Source of the DNA: Christensenella sp. UBA5394
GTDB taxonomy: Bacteria > Bacillota > Clostridia > Christensenellales > CAG-138
Assembly (NCBI GenBank): GCA_002409725.1
Contig: DHOI01000124.1
Span: 1-19,845 of the forward strand
Direction of reading: 5' to 3'
Length of the DNA: 19,845 bases
Shown piece by piece: positions 9,090 through 14,930 of this stretch. The notes below the pieces were generated by a model. It ran no database searches, had not been told where the DNA came from, and saw only the letters and a program-made list of their open reading frames with translations. How positions within the stretch are numbered: position 1 is the stretch's first letter; each line of letters starts with the position of its first letter. Made by a program: the position numbers and the translations under genes.

Positions 9090-9377
9090 ATGGCCACGCT
9101 CACGCGTTACTCGAATATCGAATTGTTGAATTTGCCGGATTGCAGGGATCTGCGTGAAAACGGCAAGTGCGCCCTGCTGAATGTTCCCGCCTGCACGGGC
9201 GAGGGCTGCCCGTATTACCGCGAGAGGAATAGCGTGGATTGCTCCTGGCAGCGGCTCTGCTCTCTCAATGAAAAAACGCAGGAGCATATCGCGCAAAAAT
9301 ATTACGGCGGCGCGCGGCCCTGGGCCCAAGAAGAGCGGCTCCGAAAGGGGGATGTTTCCCATGTATCAGGCGGGTGA
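9090..9377 (+). CDS. Conserved small Cys-rich protein of clostridial type
   Basis: A 95-residue soluble protein with six cysteines (C18, C27, C35, C40, C51, C57), an arrangement (C-x8-C-x7-C-x4-C-x10-C-x5-C) suited to binding zinc or an iron-sulfur cluster. The segment after the cysteines, SLNEKTQEHIAQKYYGGARPW, resembles the end of small hypothetical proteins I recall from Clostridia; no function is known to me. AGGAGG (9076-9081) lies eight bases before the ATG. Its last 17 bases overlap the start of the CarD-like gene, so translation of the two is probably coupled. The last dozen residues (ERLRKGDVSHVSGG) are encoded over the neighbour's ribosome site and look unconserved. Confidence 0.75.
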   Translation: MATLTRYSNIELLNLPDCRDLRENGKCALLNVPACTGEGCPYYRERNSVDCSWQRLCSLNEKTQEHIAQKYYGGARPWAQEERLRKGDVSHVSGG

Positions 9378-9894
9378 TATCGTGATCTACGGCATGACGG
9401 GCGCGTGCAGGGTAGAGGAGGTTTCCCCCATGGCGCGGCCCGGCGTGGGGCGCAATCAGCTCTACTATACGCTGATGCCGCTTTACCAGCGCCAATGTAC
9501 CATCCACACGCCTGTGGATAATCCCAAAGTGGCCATGCGGCCCGCCATTTCTAAAGAAGAGGCGGAAAGGCTCGTCGACCTGATCCCCTCGATCCAGGTC
9601 AAGCCTTATCACAGCCGGGCCAATAACGACCTCACGGAGCACTATAACGCAACGTTGAAAAGCCATGATTGCACGGATCTGTTGGAGCTCACCATGTCCA
9701 TCTATGCTAAAAAGCAGGAGGCTGAGGGGAGCAAACGCAAATTCGGCGTGGTGGATGAGCGGTATCTACGCCAGGCGGAAGAGCTGCTTTTCGGCGAACT
9801 GGCCGTAGCGCTGGAGTTGCATAGAGAGGAAGTCCCGGCCTATATCGCGGCCAGGCTGGAGGCGTCACAAAAAATGGAAGGAGTGGAACGGTGA
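9361..9894 (+). CDS. CarD / CdnL-family transcriptional regulator
   Basis: CarD-like proteins bind the beta subunit of RNA polymerase through a small N-terminal domain and change open-complex stability at promoters. This 177-residue protein starts with the diagnostic MYQAGDIVIYGMTGACRVEEV, then YYTLMPLYQRQCTIHTPVDN, as in the RNA-polymerase-interacting domain shared with Mfd. Residues 75-177 are helical and basic, with AISKEEAERLVDLIPSI linking to a helical domain (DLLELTMSIYAKKQEAEGSKRKF, given loosely) and a RYLRQAEELLFGELAVAL helix, as in CdnL. Start ATG 9361 has AAAGGGGG nine bases upstream; ATG 9352 would add three residues. It overlaps the genes on both sides (17 bases upstream, 4 bases downstream), so the three are made together. 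Confidence 0.88.
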   Translation: MYQAGDIVIYGMTGACRVEEVSPMARPGVGRNQLYYTLMPLYQRQCTIHTPVDNPKVAMRPAISKEEAERLVDLIPSIQVKPYHSRANNDLTEHYNATLKSHDCTDLLELTMSIYAKKQEAEGSKRKFGVVDERYLRQAEELLFGELAVALELHREEVPAYIAARLEASQKMEGVER

Positions 9895-10232
9895 ATTTGA
9901 TTGGGAAAAAGGTAGTCCACAGCCGGTTCGGTACCGGCAAAATCACAAACCAAACACAAACCAATATAGAAGTCGACTTTGGCGGGGAATATGGCGTTAA
10001 AAAATTTGTTTACCCCTCGGCCTTCGGCGGCTTTTTGACCTTGACGGATCCCGCCTTGCAGACGCGGGCCGTGGAGCAGATGCGGCTGGCGCGCGAAGGG
10101 GAGGCTGCCGAGCGAGAGCGCCGCGCCCAGGAGGCCGAGCGCAAGCGCCTCGAAGAACGCCAGGCCCAGCTTGCACAAAAGCGCGCAAGCGCTAAAAAAC
10201 GCAGCCCGGCCAAGTCTGCTGCGAAAAAATAA
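9891..10232 (+). CDS. Small beta-barrel protein with a histone-H1-like Lys/Ala tail
   Basis: A 113-residue protein in two parts. Residues 1-55 (GKKVVHSRFGTGKI, IEVDFG, VKKFVYPSAFGGFLT) match a short barrel unit, GxxVxHxxFGxGxI, seen in clostridial hypothetical proteins and resembling the Tudor-like barrel at the C-terminus of UvrD/PcrA helicases. Residues 60-95 are a charged helix rich in Arg, Glu and Ala, and residues 96-113 (KRASAKKRSPAKSAAKK) are a Lys/Ala/Pro/Ser tail like histone H1, likely to contact nucleic acid. It begins with GTG at 9891, overlapping the CarD stop as GTGA, with AAGGAG at 9877-9882. Translational coupling to CarD and its content suggest a role near RNA polymerase or the nucleoid. 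The function is inferred, not known. Confidence 0.75.
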   Translation: MNLIGKKVVHSRFGTGKITNQTQTNIEVDFGGEYGVKKFVYPSAFGGFLTLTDPALQTRAVEQMRLAREGEAAERERRAQEAERKRLEERQAQLAQKRASAKKRSPAKSAAKK

Positions 10233-10256
10233 GACGAAATGGGCATAAATACCCCA

Positions 10257-10287
10257 GGGGCGGCTATCGGCCGCCCGCATTTTTTTA
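10257..10287 (+). terminator. Intrinsic terminator of the CarD operon
   Basis: GGGCGGC (10258-10264) pairs perfectly with GCCGCCC (10270-10276) around TATCG, followed by GCA and seven Ts. It sits 25 bases after the last stop codon of the unit. Confidence 0.85.
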
Positions 10288-10359
10288 ATTGGGATCCGAT
10301 GGCTCGTTAGATCGCGGGCGGATATGGCCGCATTCCGCCGCGCATTGCAAAAACGGCGC

Positions 10360-10914
10360 TTACTTGGAGATAAACGTGAGGAACGCATTCGCCTGCTTTT
10401 CTAAATAAGGCGCGCTGGTAGTCAGAGCCAGGCTGCCTTCCGCATCAAGCTGCTGCGTGGCGTTGGGGATGGTCAGGCGGGGCAGGTTCATCACCCGCAT
10501 GTTCAAAAGACTCAGCAGCATCACCAGATGATCCTGGGCGCAAACGGTGCCAGCCATGCCTGGGGAAATGCCGCTGATAGCCGCGGGCTTGCCGGAAAGC
10601 ACCTGCCGCTCGCCTTGGCTGATGGGCCGGGAGAGCCAATCGATGAGGTTTTTGAGCACGCCGGGGAAGAAGTGGTTGTATTCCGGCGTGAAGAACCAGA
10701 TTCCATCCGCATCCTTAACGGCCTCCCGCACGCGCCGCACGGCCTCCGGAGCTGGGTATTCAATATCCTGATCCATAAAGGGCACGTCCGCATAATGAAG
10801 CAGTTCAAATTCTGCACGATCACCTATGGCCTTTTGCGCAGCCAGGGCCAGCTGGCGGTTAAAGGAACCCTTACGCAGGGAGCCGACGATGGCTACGATT
10901 TTCAGCTTTTCCAT
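10360..10914 (-). CDS. NAD(P)H-dependent FMN reductase / flavodoxin-fold quinone reductase
   Basis: A 184-residue member of the NADPH-dependent FMN reductase family (ChrR / YieF / azoreductase type), which binds FMN and transfers electrons from NAD(P)H to quinones, dyes or metal ions in the cytoplasm. The FMN phosphate loop is GSLRKGSFNR (11-20). The second flavin loop, FFTPEYNHFFPGVLKNLIDWLSRP (about 76-98, shown in parts: TPEYN, PGVLKN, IDW), is nearly canonical, and the SGISPGMAGT segment matches the third loop. Length is normal. It is the last of three minus-strand genes but has its own promoter upstream. The natural electron acceptor cannot be read from the sequence. Confidence 0.92.
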   Translation of the reverse strand: MEKLKIVAIVGSLRKGSFNRQLALAAQKAIGDRAEFELLHYADVPFMDQDIEYPAPEAVRRVREAVKDADGIWFFTPEYNHFFPGVLKNLIDWLSRPISQGERQVLSGKPAAISGISPGMAGTVCAQDHLVMLLSLLNMRVMNLPRLTIPNATQQLDAEGSLALTTSAPYLEKQANAFLTFISK

Positions 10915-10950
10915 GGTATTTTCCCGATCCTTTCTTTGATATTCGCCTTA

Positions 10951-10979
10951 AGTATAGCATCCTTTTCCTGGAGATCCAA
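10951..10979 (-). promoter_or_regulatory. Promoter of the FMN reductase gene
   Basis: On the minus strand TTGGAT (10979-10974), a 17-bp spacer and TATACT (10956-10951) with TG placed as an extended -10. The leader would be about 30 bases. This makes the gene independent of the lysE transcript just upstream. Confidence 0.55.
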
Positions 10980-11012
10980 GCGGGAGGAACGGGCTGCCCA
11001 ACGCTTGGTTTG

Positions 11013-11600
11013 CTACAGAAATAAGGCGATGGCGCAATAAACCAGCGCCAGAGCCATGGCTGCGTTGAGCGGCTTTGAATGGCGGGTGTAAAAGCCGCAG
11101 AAAAGCGAGCCGAAGGTAGTCCAGAGCAGGCAACTGCACAGGCCGCCCAGGGGGATGAGGGCCGCCTTGGCGGCGATGGCGGGCAGGGTGGTGAAATAGG
11201 GCAGGATATAGCTGGACATGGAGGTCAGGGCAAACAGCAGCAGCTTGGGATTGATAAATTGCAGCAGCAGGCCATTGGCAAACGTAACGGAGCCGTCCTT
11301 TTGGCCTTCTGCCGCTTGGATATCGCCGCCGCGCCAGATCTTATAGGCCAGGTACAACATATATGCGGCCCCCAGCCCCAGCATGATGGGCTTGACGCCG
11401 GGCAGATAGTCCACCAGGGCCTTGCTGAAAAGCCCGGCCAGGGCCATGATGACGGATTGGCCCAGCACCAACCCGCCTATAAAGGGTAGGGTACGGCGGA
11501 AACCAAAGCGCACGCCGTTGCTCATCACGGTGAGGGTATTGGGGCCGGGGGTGATATCCACCACGGCGATATAGGTTAAAAACTGCGGCCAGCTGAACAT
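11013..11600 (-). CDS. LysE/RhtB-family amino-acid exporter
   Basis: A 195-residue membrane protein with about six hydrophobic helices, matching the LysE/RhtB superfamily that exports amino acids such as lysine, homoserine, threonine or leucine. The signature near the N-terminus is DITPGPNTLTVMSNGVRFGFRR, corresponding to the family's PGP motif, followed by the long helix around GGLVLGQSVIMALAG and the conserved LLLQFINPKLLLFA segment. Length is typical. The substrate is not predictable. Its ATG is two bases after the Maf stop codon, with GGGG inside the end of maf as ribosome site, so it depends on maf transcription and probably on translational coupling. Confidence 0.9.
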   Translation of the reverse strand: MFSWPQFLTYIAVVDITPGPNTLTVMSNGVRFGFRRTLPFIGGLVLGQSVIMALAGLFSKALVDYLPGVKPIMLGLGAAYMLYLAYKIWRGGDIQAAEGQKDGSVTFANGLLLQFINPKLLLFALTSMSSYILPYFTTLPAIAAKAALIPLGGLCSCLLWTTFGSLFCGFYTRHSKPLNAAMALALVYCAIALFL

Positions 11601-11602
11601 GA

Positions 11603-12172
11603 CTACATCCCCACGGGGCGGATGCCCAACTTGGCAAGGGCCCGGTAAAGCCTGGGCACGGGCAGGCCGATGACCGTGAAGTAGCAGCCCTCCACCCGCT
11701 CCACGAAAATGGCCCCCTTGCCCTGCACGCCGTAGGCCCCGGCCTTGTCCATAGGGTCGCCGGTCTTGATATAGGCCCGGATCTCTTCATCCGAGAGGGG
11801 GGCGAAGGTTACCTTGGTGATATCGTGCAATACCTCGCGGCTGCCTGGTGCAAGCACGGCCAGGCCCGTGTAAACCATGTGGGTGCGGCCGCTAAGCGTG
11901 CGTAGGATGCGGTAAGCATCCGCCTCATCCCGGGGTTTGCCGATGATGCCCCCGTCCAGCCAAACGATGGTATCTGCGCCCACCACGCAATCCGCCGGGC
12001 GCTGGGCGAAAACCGCCTCCGCCTTGCGCAGGGCCAGCTTTTCCACATAAGCGCCGGGCTCCTCCAGGGGGATATCCTCATCCGCCTCGCTGACGAGGGT
12101 GGTAAAGGGCAGGCCAATCAATTCGAAAAGCTCCCGTCGTCGGGGGGATTGGGAAGCCAGGATTAAGTCCAT
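11603..12172 (-). CDS. maf: Maf-family nucleoside triphosphate pyrophosphatase
   Basis: Maf proteins hydrolyse non-canonical or pyrimidine nucleoside triphosphates (dTTP, UTP and modified forms) to monophosphates and have been linked to septum inhibition and housecleaning. This 189-residue protein has all landmarks: SQSPRRRELFE (7-17), the catalytic GADTIV with D67, GKP with K79, SGRTHMVYTGLAV, and the late GDPMDKAGAYGVQGKG and the ending VIGLPVPRLYRAL. Residues fit the dTTP/UTP-type YhdE group better than YceF. The ATG at 12172 has GAGG about ten bases upstream. In many Firmicutes maf precedes mreB in the same direction, often with radC; here it points away from mreB and is followed by lysE. 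Confidence 0.95.
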   Translation of the reverse strand: MDLILASQSPRRRELFELIGLPFTTLVSEADEDIPLEEPGAYVEKLALRKAEAVFAQRPADCVVGADTIVWLDGGIIGKPRDEADAYRILRTLSGRTHMVYTGLAVLAPGSREVLHDITKVTFAPLSDEEIRAYIKTGDPMDKAGAYGVQGKGAIFVERVEGCYFTVIGLPVPRLYRALAKLGIRPVGM

Positions 12173-12212
12173 AATAATAATACCTCGCGCGTAAATTTTG
12201 GATGCACGACAC

Positions 12213-12218
12213 ATTATA
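12213..12218 (-). promoter_or_regulatory. maf promoter, extended -10 box
   Basis: A perfect TATAAT on the minus strand preceded by TGC (TG-n-TATAAT). A convincing -35 is not visible, as is usual for extended -10 promoters. Transcription would start near 12206, leaving a leader of about 34 bases. Sequence just upstream of this box is the left arm of the inverted-repeat element. Confidence 0.55.
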
Positions 12219-12234
12219 GCACATCCTGAGGCGC

Positions 12235-12337
12235 TAAGGTAAGGGGAGCCGAACTCCTGTGCCTGGAAACCGCCATTTTGGCGCACTCTGTTGTCATCGT
12301 CAGTCGCCGTAGAACCACTACGGCTCCCCTTACCTTA
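12235..12337. repeat. 103-bp element with perfect 17-bp terminal inverted repeats
   Basis: TAAGGTAAGGGGAGCCG (12235-12251) is the exact inverse complement of 12321-12337. Inside lie further hairpins: CGCCA-TTT-TGGCG (12271-12283) and GCCGTAG-AACCA-CTACGGC (12306-12324), the latter competing with the right arm. Both outer ends are TA, compatible with the TA duplication made by mariner/IS630-type elements, so a non-autonomous mini-transposon is possible. It could also be a folding leader of mreB. There is no coding capacity. Confidence 0.65.
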
Positions 12338-12408
12338 ACCAATGTATAACCAACCGTAGGCTGGACATACTTCCCAACAAAGACTGCTTTTGGGGAGGTA
12401 AACCATAT

Positions 12409-13455
12409 ATGTTTTCCAAACGGCTGGTGGAGGCGCTGGGGGGCGGAATCGCCATCGACCTTGGCACCGTAAACACCCTGGTGGCCATCCGTGGCCGGGG
12501 GATCGTGCTGCGAGAGCCCACGGTAGTAGCCGTAAACGCGGGGCAAAGGCGAGATGTTCTCTGTGTGGGGAACGAGGCCATGCAGCTCTTGGGTCGCGCG
12601 CCCGGGGGCGTCAATGTGTGCTATCCCATCCGCGACGGCGTAATCTGCGACGCGCCGCTGTGCGAGGCCATGCTCAAGCATTATATCCAACGGGCTTTGG
12701 GCCGCAAGACCGGCCCGCTGGGGGTGCGGCTGATGCTTTGCCTTCCTCTTTGCATCACGGATATCGAGCGGCGCGCTATCTTGGAGGCGGCCAAAGGCGC
12801 CGGCGCGCGCACGGTGCTGCTGATGGAGGAGCCCATCGCCGCGGCCCTGGGTGCCGGCGTTTCCCCGCAGGATATGCTGGGTAATATGGTGGTAGATATC
12901 GGCGGCGGCACAACGGATGCGGCCGTACTGGCCATGGGCGGCATCGCGGCCAACCGTAGCATCCGGGTGGGCGGCACCCATATAGATGAAGCAATCGTGG
13001 AATATATGCGCCGCGAATACGAGCTAATGATCGGCAGCCGCACGGCAGAGCAGGTCAAACTCTCGTTGGGCCGCGCCCGGGTGGGCGGGGTAGAGCATTG
13101 CGAAATACGCGGCCGCAGCCTCAAAACCGGCCTGCCCACCTCCCTGATCGTCAGCCAGGGAGAGATCGGCCACGCCATTGTGGAGCCTTTGCGTAAGATC
13201 GCCCAATGCGTGCGGGAGACCTTGGCCGACACCCCGCCGGAGCTCGCCGGCGATATTTATCGCCGGGGGGTGATCCTCACCGGCGGCGGAGCGCTGCTTT
13301 CGGGCATGGACGCCCTGCTCGAGCGCGACACCGGCCTCTCTGTGCGCGTGGCGGAGGATGCGCTGGATTGCGTGGTGCTGGGCGCGCTGCGCGCCCTCAA
13401 CGCGCGGGACGATATCCCCGATACCCTCTATGCGGATCTTACGGCAGAGGGGTAG
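12409..13455 (+). CDS. mreB: Rod-shape determining protein MreB (actin homologue)
   Basis: MreB polymerises under the membrane with ATP and guides the cell-elongation machinery. The 348-residue protein has the actin-fold ATP sites: phosphate-1 loop with D17 (AIDLGTVNTLV), phosphate-2 loop with D163 (VVDIGGGTTDAAV), and the adenosine motif at T291 (LTGGGALLSGM), plus LMEEPIAAALGAG. The N-terminal MFSKRLVEALGGG is a short amphipathic membrane-anchoring stretch. Several normally conserved positions differ (CITDIERRAILEAAKGAGA, CVRETLADTPPELAGDIYRRG), so it is somewhat divergent; Mbl or MreBH cannot be excluded, but the mreCD neighbours favour MreB. GGGGAGG (12392-12398) provides the ribosome site. 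It is the first gene of the elongation cluster. Confidence 0.93.
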   Translation: MFSKRLVEALGGGIAIDLGTVNTLVAIRGRGIVLREPTVVAVNAGQRRDVLCVGNEAMQLLGRAPGGVNVCYPIRDGVICDAPLCEAMLKHYIQRALGRKTGPLGVRLMLCLPLCITDIERRAILEAAKGAGARTVLLMEEPIAAALGAGVSPQDMLGNMVVDIGGGTTDAAVLAMGGIAANRSIRVGGTHIDEAIVEYMRREYELMIGSRTAEQVKLSLGRARVGGVEHCEIRGRSLKTGLPTSLIVSQGEIGHAIVEPLRKIAQCVRETLADTPPELAGDIYRRGVILTGGGALLSGMDALLERDTGLSVRVAEDALDCVVLGALRALNARDDIPDTLYADLTAEG

Positions 13456-13477
13456 AGATTAACATTATGTGACTTGT

Positions 13478-13512
13478 GGCCGCCCAAACTTGCTTTGAGC
13501 GGCCGTTGCTTT
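13478..13512 (+). terminator. Hairpin between mreB and mreC, attenuator or terminator
   Basis: GGCCGC (13478-13483) pairs with GCGGCC (13498-13503), and CAAA/TTTG pairs inside after one mismatch. It is followed by GTTGCTTTTA, a short T run. It would lower read-through from mreB into mreC, and it overlaps the -35 box of the next promoter. Confidence 0.45.
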
Positions 13513-13518
13513 TATAAT
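13490..13518 (+). promoter_or_regulatory. Internal promoter for mreC-mreD-PBP2
   Basis: TTGCTT (13490-13495), exactly 17 bp, then a perfect TATAAT (13513-13518). The start site would be near 13525, with a leader of about 33 bases containing AAAGGGAG before mreC. The first three bases of the -35 match consensus. Confidence 0.6.
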
Positions 13519-13557
13519 AAAGGCGTATACCTTGGGAGTATGGTTAAAGGGAGCAAT

Positions 13558-14406
13558 ATGCGCGAGCTTTTTAGAAGCAAAATATTCATCCTGTTGCTGG
13601 CGGTGCTGGTGGTGCTGGCTATTTTGGCCATCTCCACGGCCGGGAACCGGGCGGCCGTCAGCTGGGCTGAGGATGCGGTGAACACCGTGGCCCAGCCCTT
13701 GCAGAAGTTTTCCGTGCGCGCCTCCAATGCCATCATTAATTTTTTTGAGCGCATCTTCAAAACCACGGAGGCGGATAAGGAGAACGAGCAGCTACGGGTG
13801 CGCCTGGCCCAATATGAAACCATGGAGAGCGAGCTATCTTCGCTCCGGCAGGAGAACGAGCGGCTCAAGGCCCTGCTCAATTATGCGGACACGCTGGAAG
13901 GGTATTCCTACCTCACCGCACCAATCATCGGCCGCAGCCAGGGTGTTTGGTTCAGCGAATTTACCGTGAGCGCGGGCAGGAACCAGGGCGTGGCGGAGGA
14001 TATGGCCGTGATTACCGGATTGGGCCTGGTGGGCCGGGTATCCACCGTGAGCGCCAATACCTGCAAGATCATTGGCATCATCGACGCCACCTCGGATGTG
14101 AGCGTAATGGTGGAGCGCACCCGTGATTACGGCTTTGCGCGGGGTAAGCTGGAAGCGGGCGGGGATGATACATTGGAGCTTTACTACCTGCCTGCGGGCA
14201 GCGACCTTGTGCCCGGGGACGCCATCGTCACCAGCGGCATCGACGGCGTGTTCCCCAAGGGCATCCCCGTAGGCTCCGTGCTGGAAGTTTCCAGGGCTAG
14301 CGGCGAGCAGGAGGATAAAAACGCCCTCGTACGGCCCACCGTGGATTTCCTTCGGCTGGAAGAGGTTATCATTCTTACCGAGGCCACGCAAGAGGAGGCG
14401 CAATAG
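13558..14406 (+). CDS. mreC: Rod-shape determining protein MreC
   Basis: MreC is a bitopic membrane protein that couples MreB inside to the PBP2-RodA synthase outside. The 282 residues comprise a short basic start (MRELFRSK), a membrane helix (about 9-27, ILLLAVLVVLAILAI), a coiled coil (about 65-112, with ENEQLRVRLAQYETMESEL and LRQENERLKALL), and the paired beta domains (about 120-275) with APIIGRSQGVWFSEFTVSAG, GLVGRVSTV, SDVSVMVERTRDYGFARG and the GVFPKGIPVGSV motif near the end. All are standard for MreC. The ATG at 13558 has AAAGGGAG five bases upstream; further in-frame starts upstream would place hydrophilic residues before the helix. mreD begins two bases after its stop. Confidence 0.96.
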   Translation: MRELFRSKIFILLLAVLVVLAILAISTAGNRAAVSWAEDAVNTVAQPLQKFSVRASNAIINFFERIFKTTEADKENEQLRVRLAQYETMESELSSLRQENERLKALLNYADTLEGYSYLTAPIIGRSQGVWFSEFTVSAGRNQGVAEDMAVITGLGLVGRVSTVSANTCKIIGIIDATSDVSVMVERTRDYGFARGKLEAGGDDTLELYYLPAGSDLVPGDAIVTSGIDGVFPKGIPVGSVLEVSRASGEQEDKNALVRPTVDFLRLEEVIILTEATQEEAQ

Positions 14407-14408
14407 CC

Positions 14409-14930
14409 ATGCTGTATCGCACGTCCGTCGTCCTCTCCCTGCTGGCCGCCGTCTTTTTGGATAGCGTGCTTTTTGCACGGCTCAATATCATGGGCATAAG
14501 GCCGGATTGCATGCTGGCGCTTACGGTATCGCTGGGCGTGCTGCTGGGCCAGCGGGAGGGCATGCTCGTGGGCCTGTTGGGCGGGCTGCTGATGGATGTG
14601 CTCTTCGGCCGGGCCGTGGGCCTTGGGGCCATGGCATATATGCTCGCCGGCGTGGCGGGCGGCGCTTTTTATAAAAAATTCTATGCCGATAATATCATTA
14701 TCCCCTCGGTTACAGCTGCGGTCTGCGCCCTAATCAAGGAGCACCTAATGGCCGTGACCGTGCTGCTGCAAGGGGGGCGCTTCAGCTATCTTGAAATGTT
14801 CTTTGCCTATATGCTGCCCTGCGCGCTGCTCACCGGCGGCCTTTGCGCATTGATGCACCTGCTGCTCAAACCCACGCTGCAGCGCCAGGTGAAAAAACAT
14901 TACGACCGCAACGCGGGAGGGATTCGATGA
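14409..14930 (+). CDS. mreD: Rod-shape determining protein MreD
   Basis: A 173-residue integral membrane protein of the MreD family, part of the elongation complex with MreC. It is hydrophobic throughout with about five helices; the landmarks are the N-terminal helix with FLDSVLF, the IMGIRPDCMLALTVSLGVLLG segment, the G-rich GLLGGLLMDVLFGRAVGLGAM motif and a basic C-terminus. Length is normal. Its start lies two bases after the mreC stop with AGGAGG inside the end of mreC, and its own stop overlaps the PBP2 start as ATGA, showing a tightly coupled operon. Confidence 0.93.
   Translation: MLYRTSVVLSLLAAVFLDSVLFARLNIMGIRPDCMLALTVSLGVLLGQREGMLVGLLGGLLMDVLFGRAVGLGAMAYMLAGVAGGAFYKKFYADNIIIPSVTAAVCALIKEHLMAVTVLLQGGRFSYLEMFFAYMLPCALLTGGLCALMHLLLKPTLQRQVKKHYDRNAGGIR

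Noticed and set aside
12214..12981. 255-codon minus-strand frame through the repeat element and mreB
   Set aside because: It is antisense to mreB and has no domain resemblance; the maf protein starts cleanly at 12172 in another frame.
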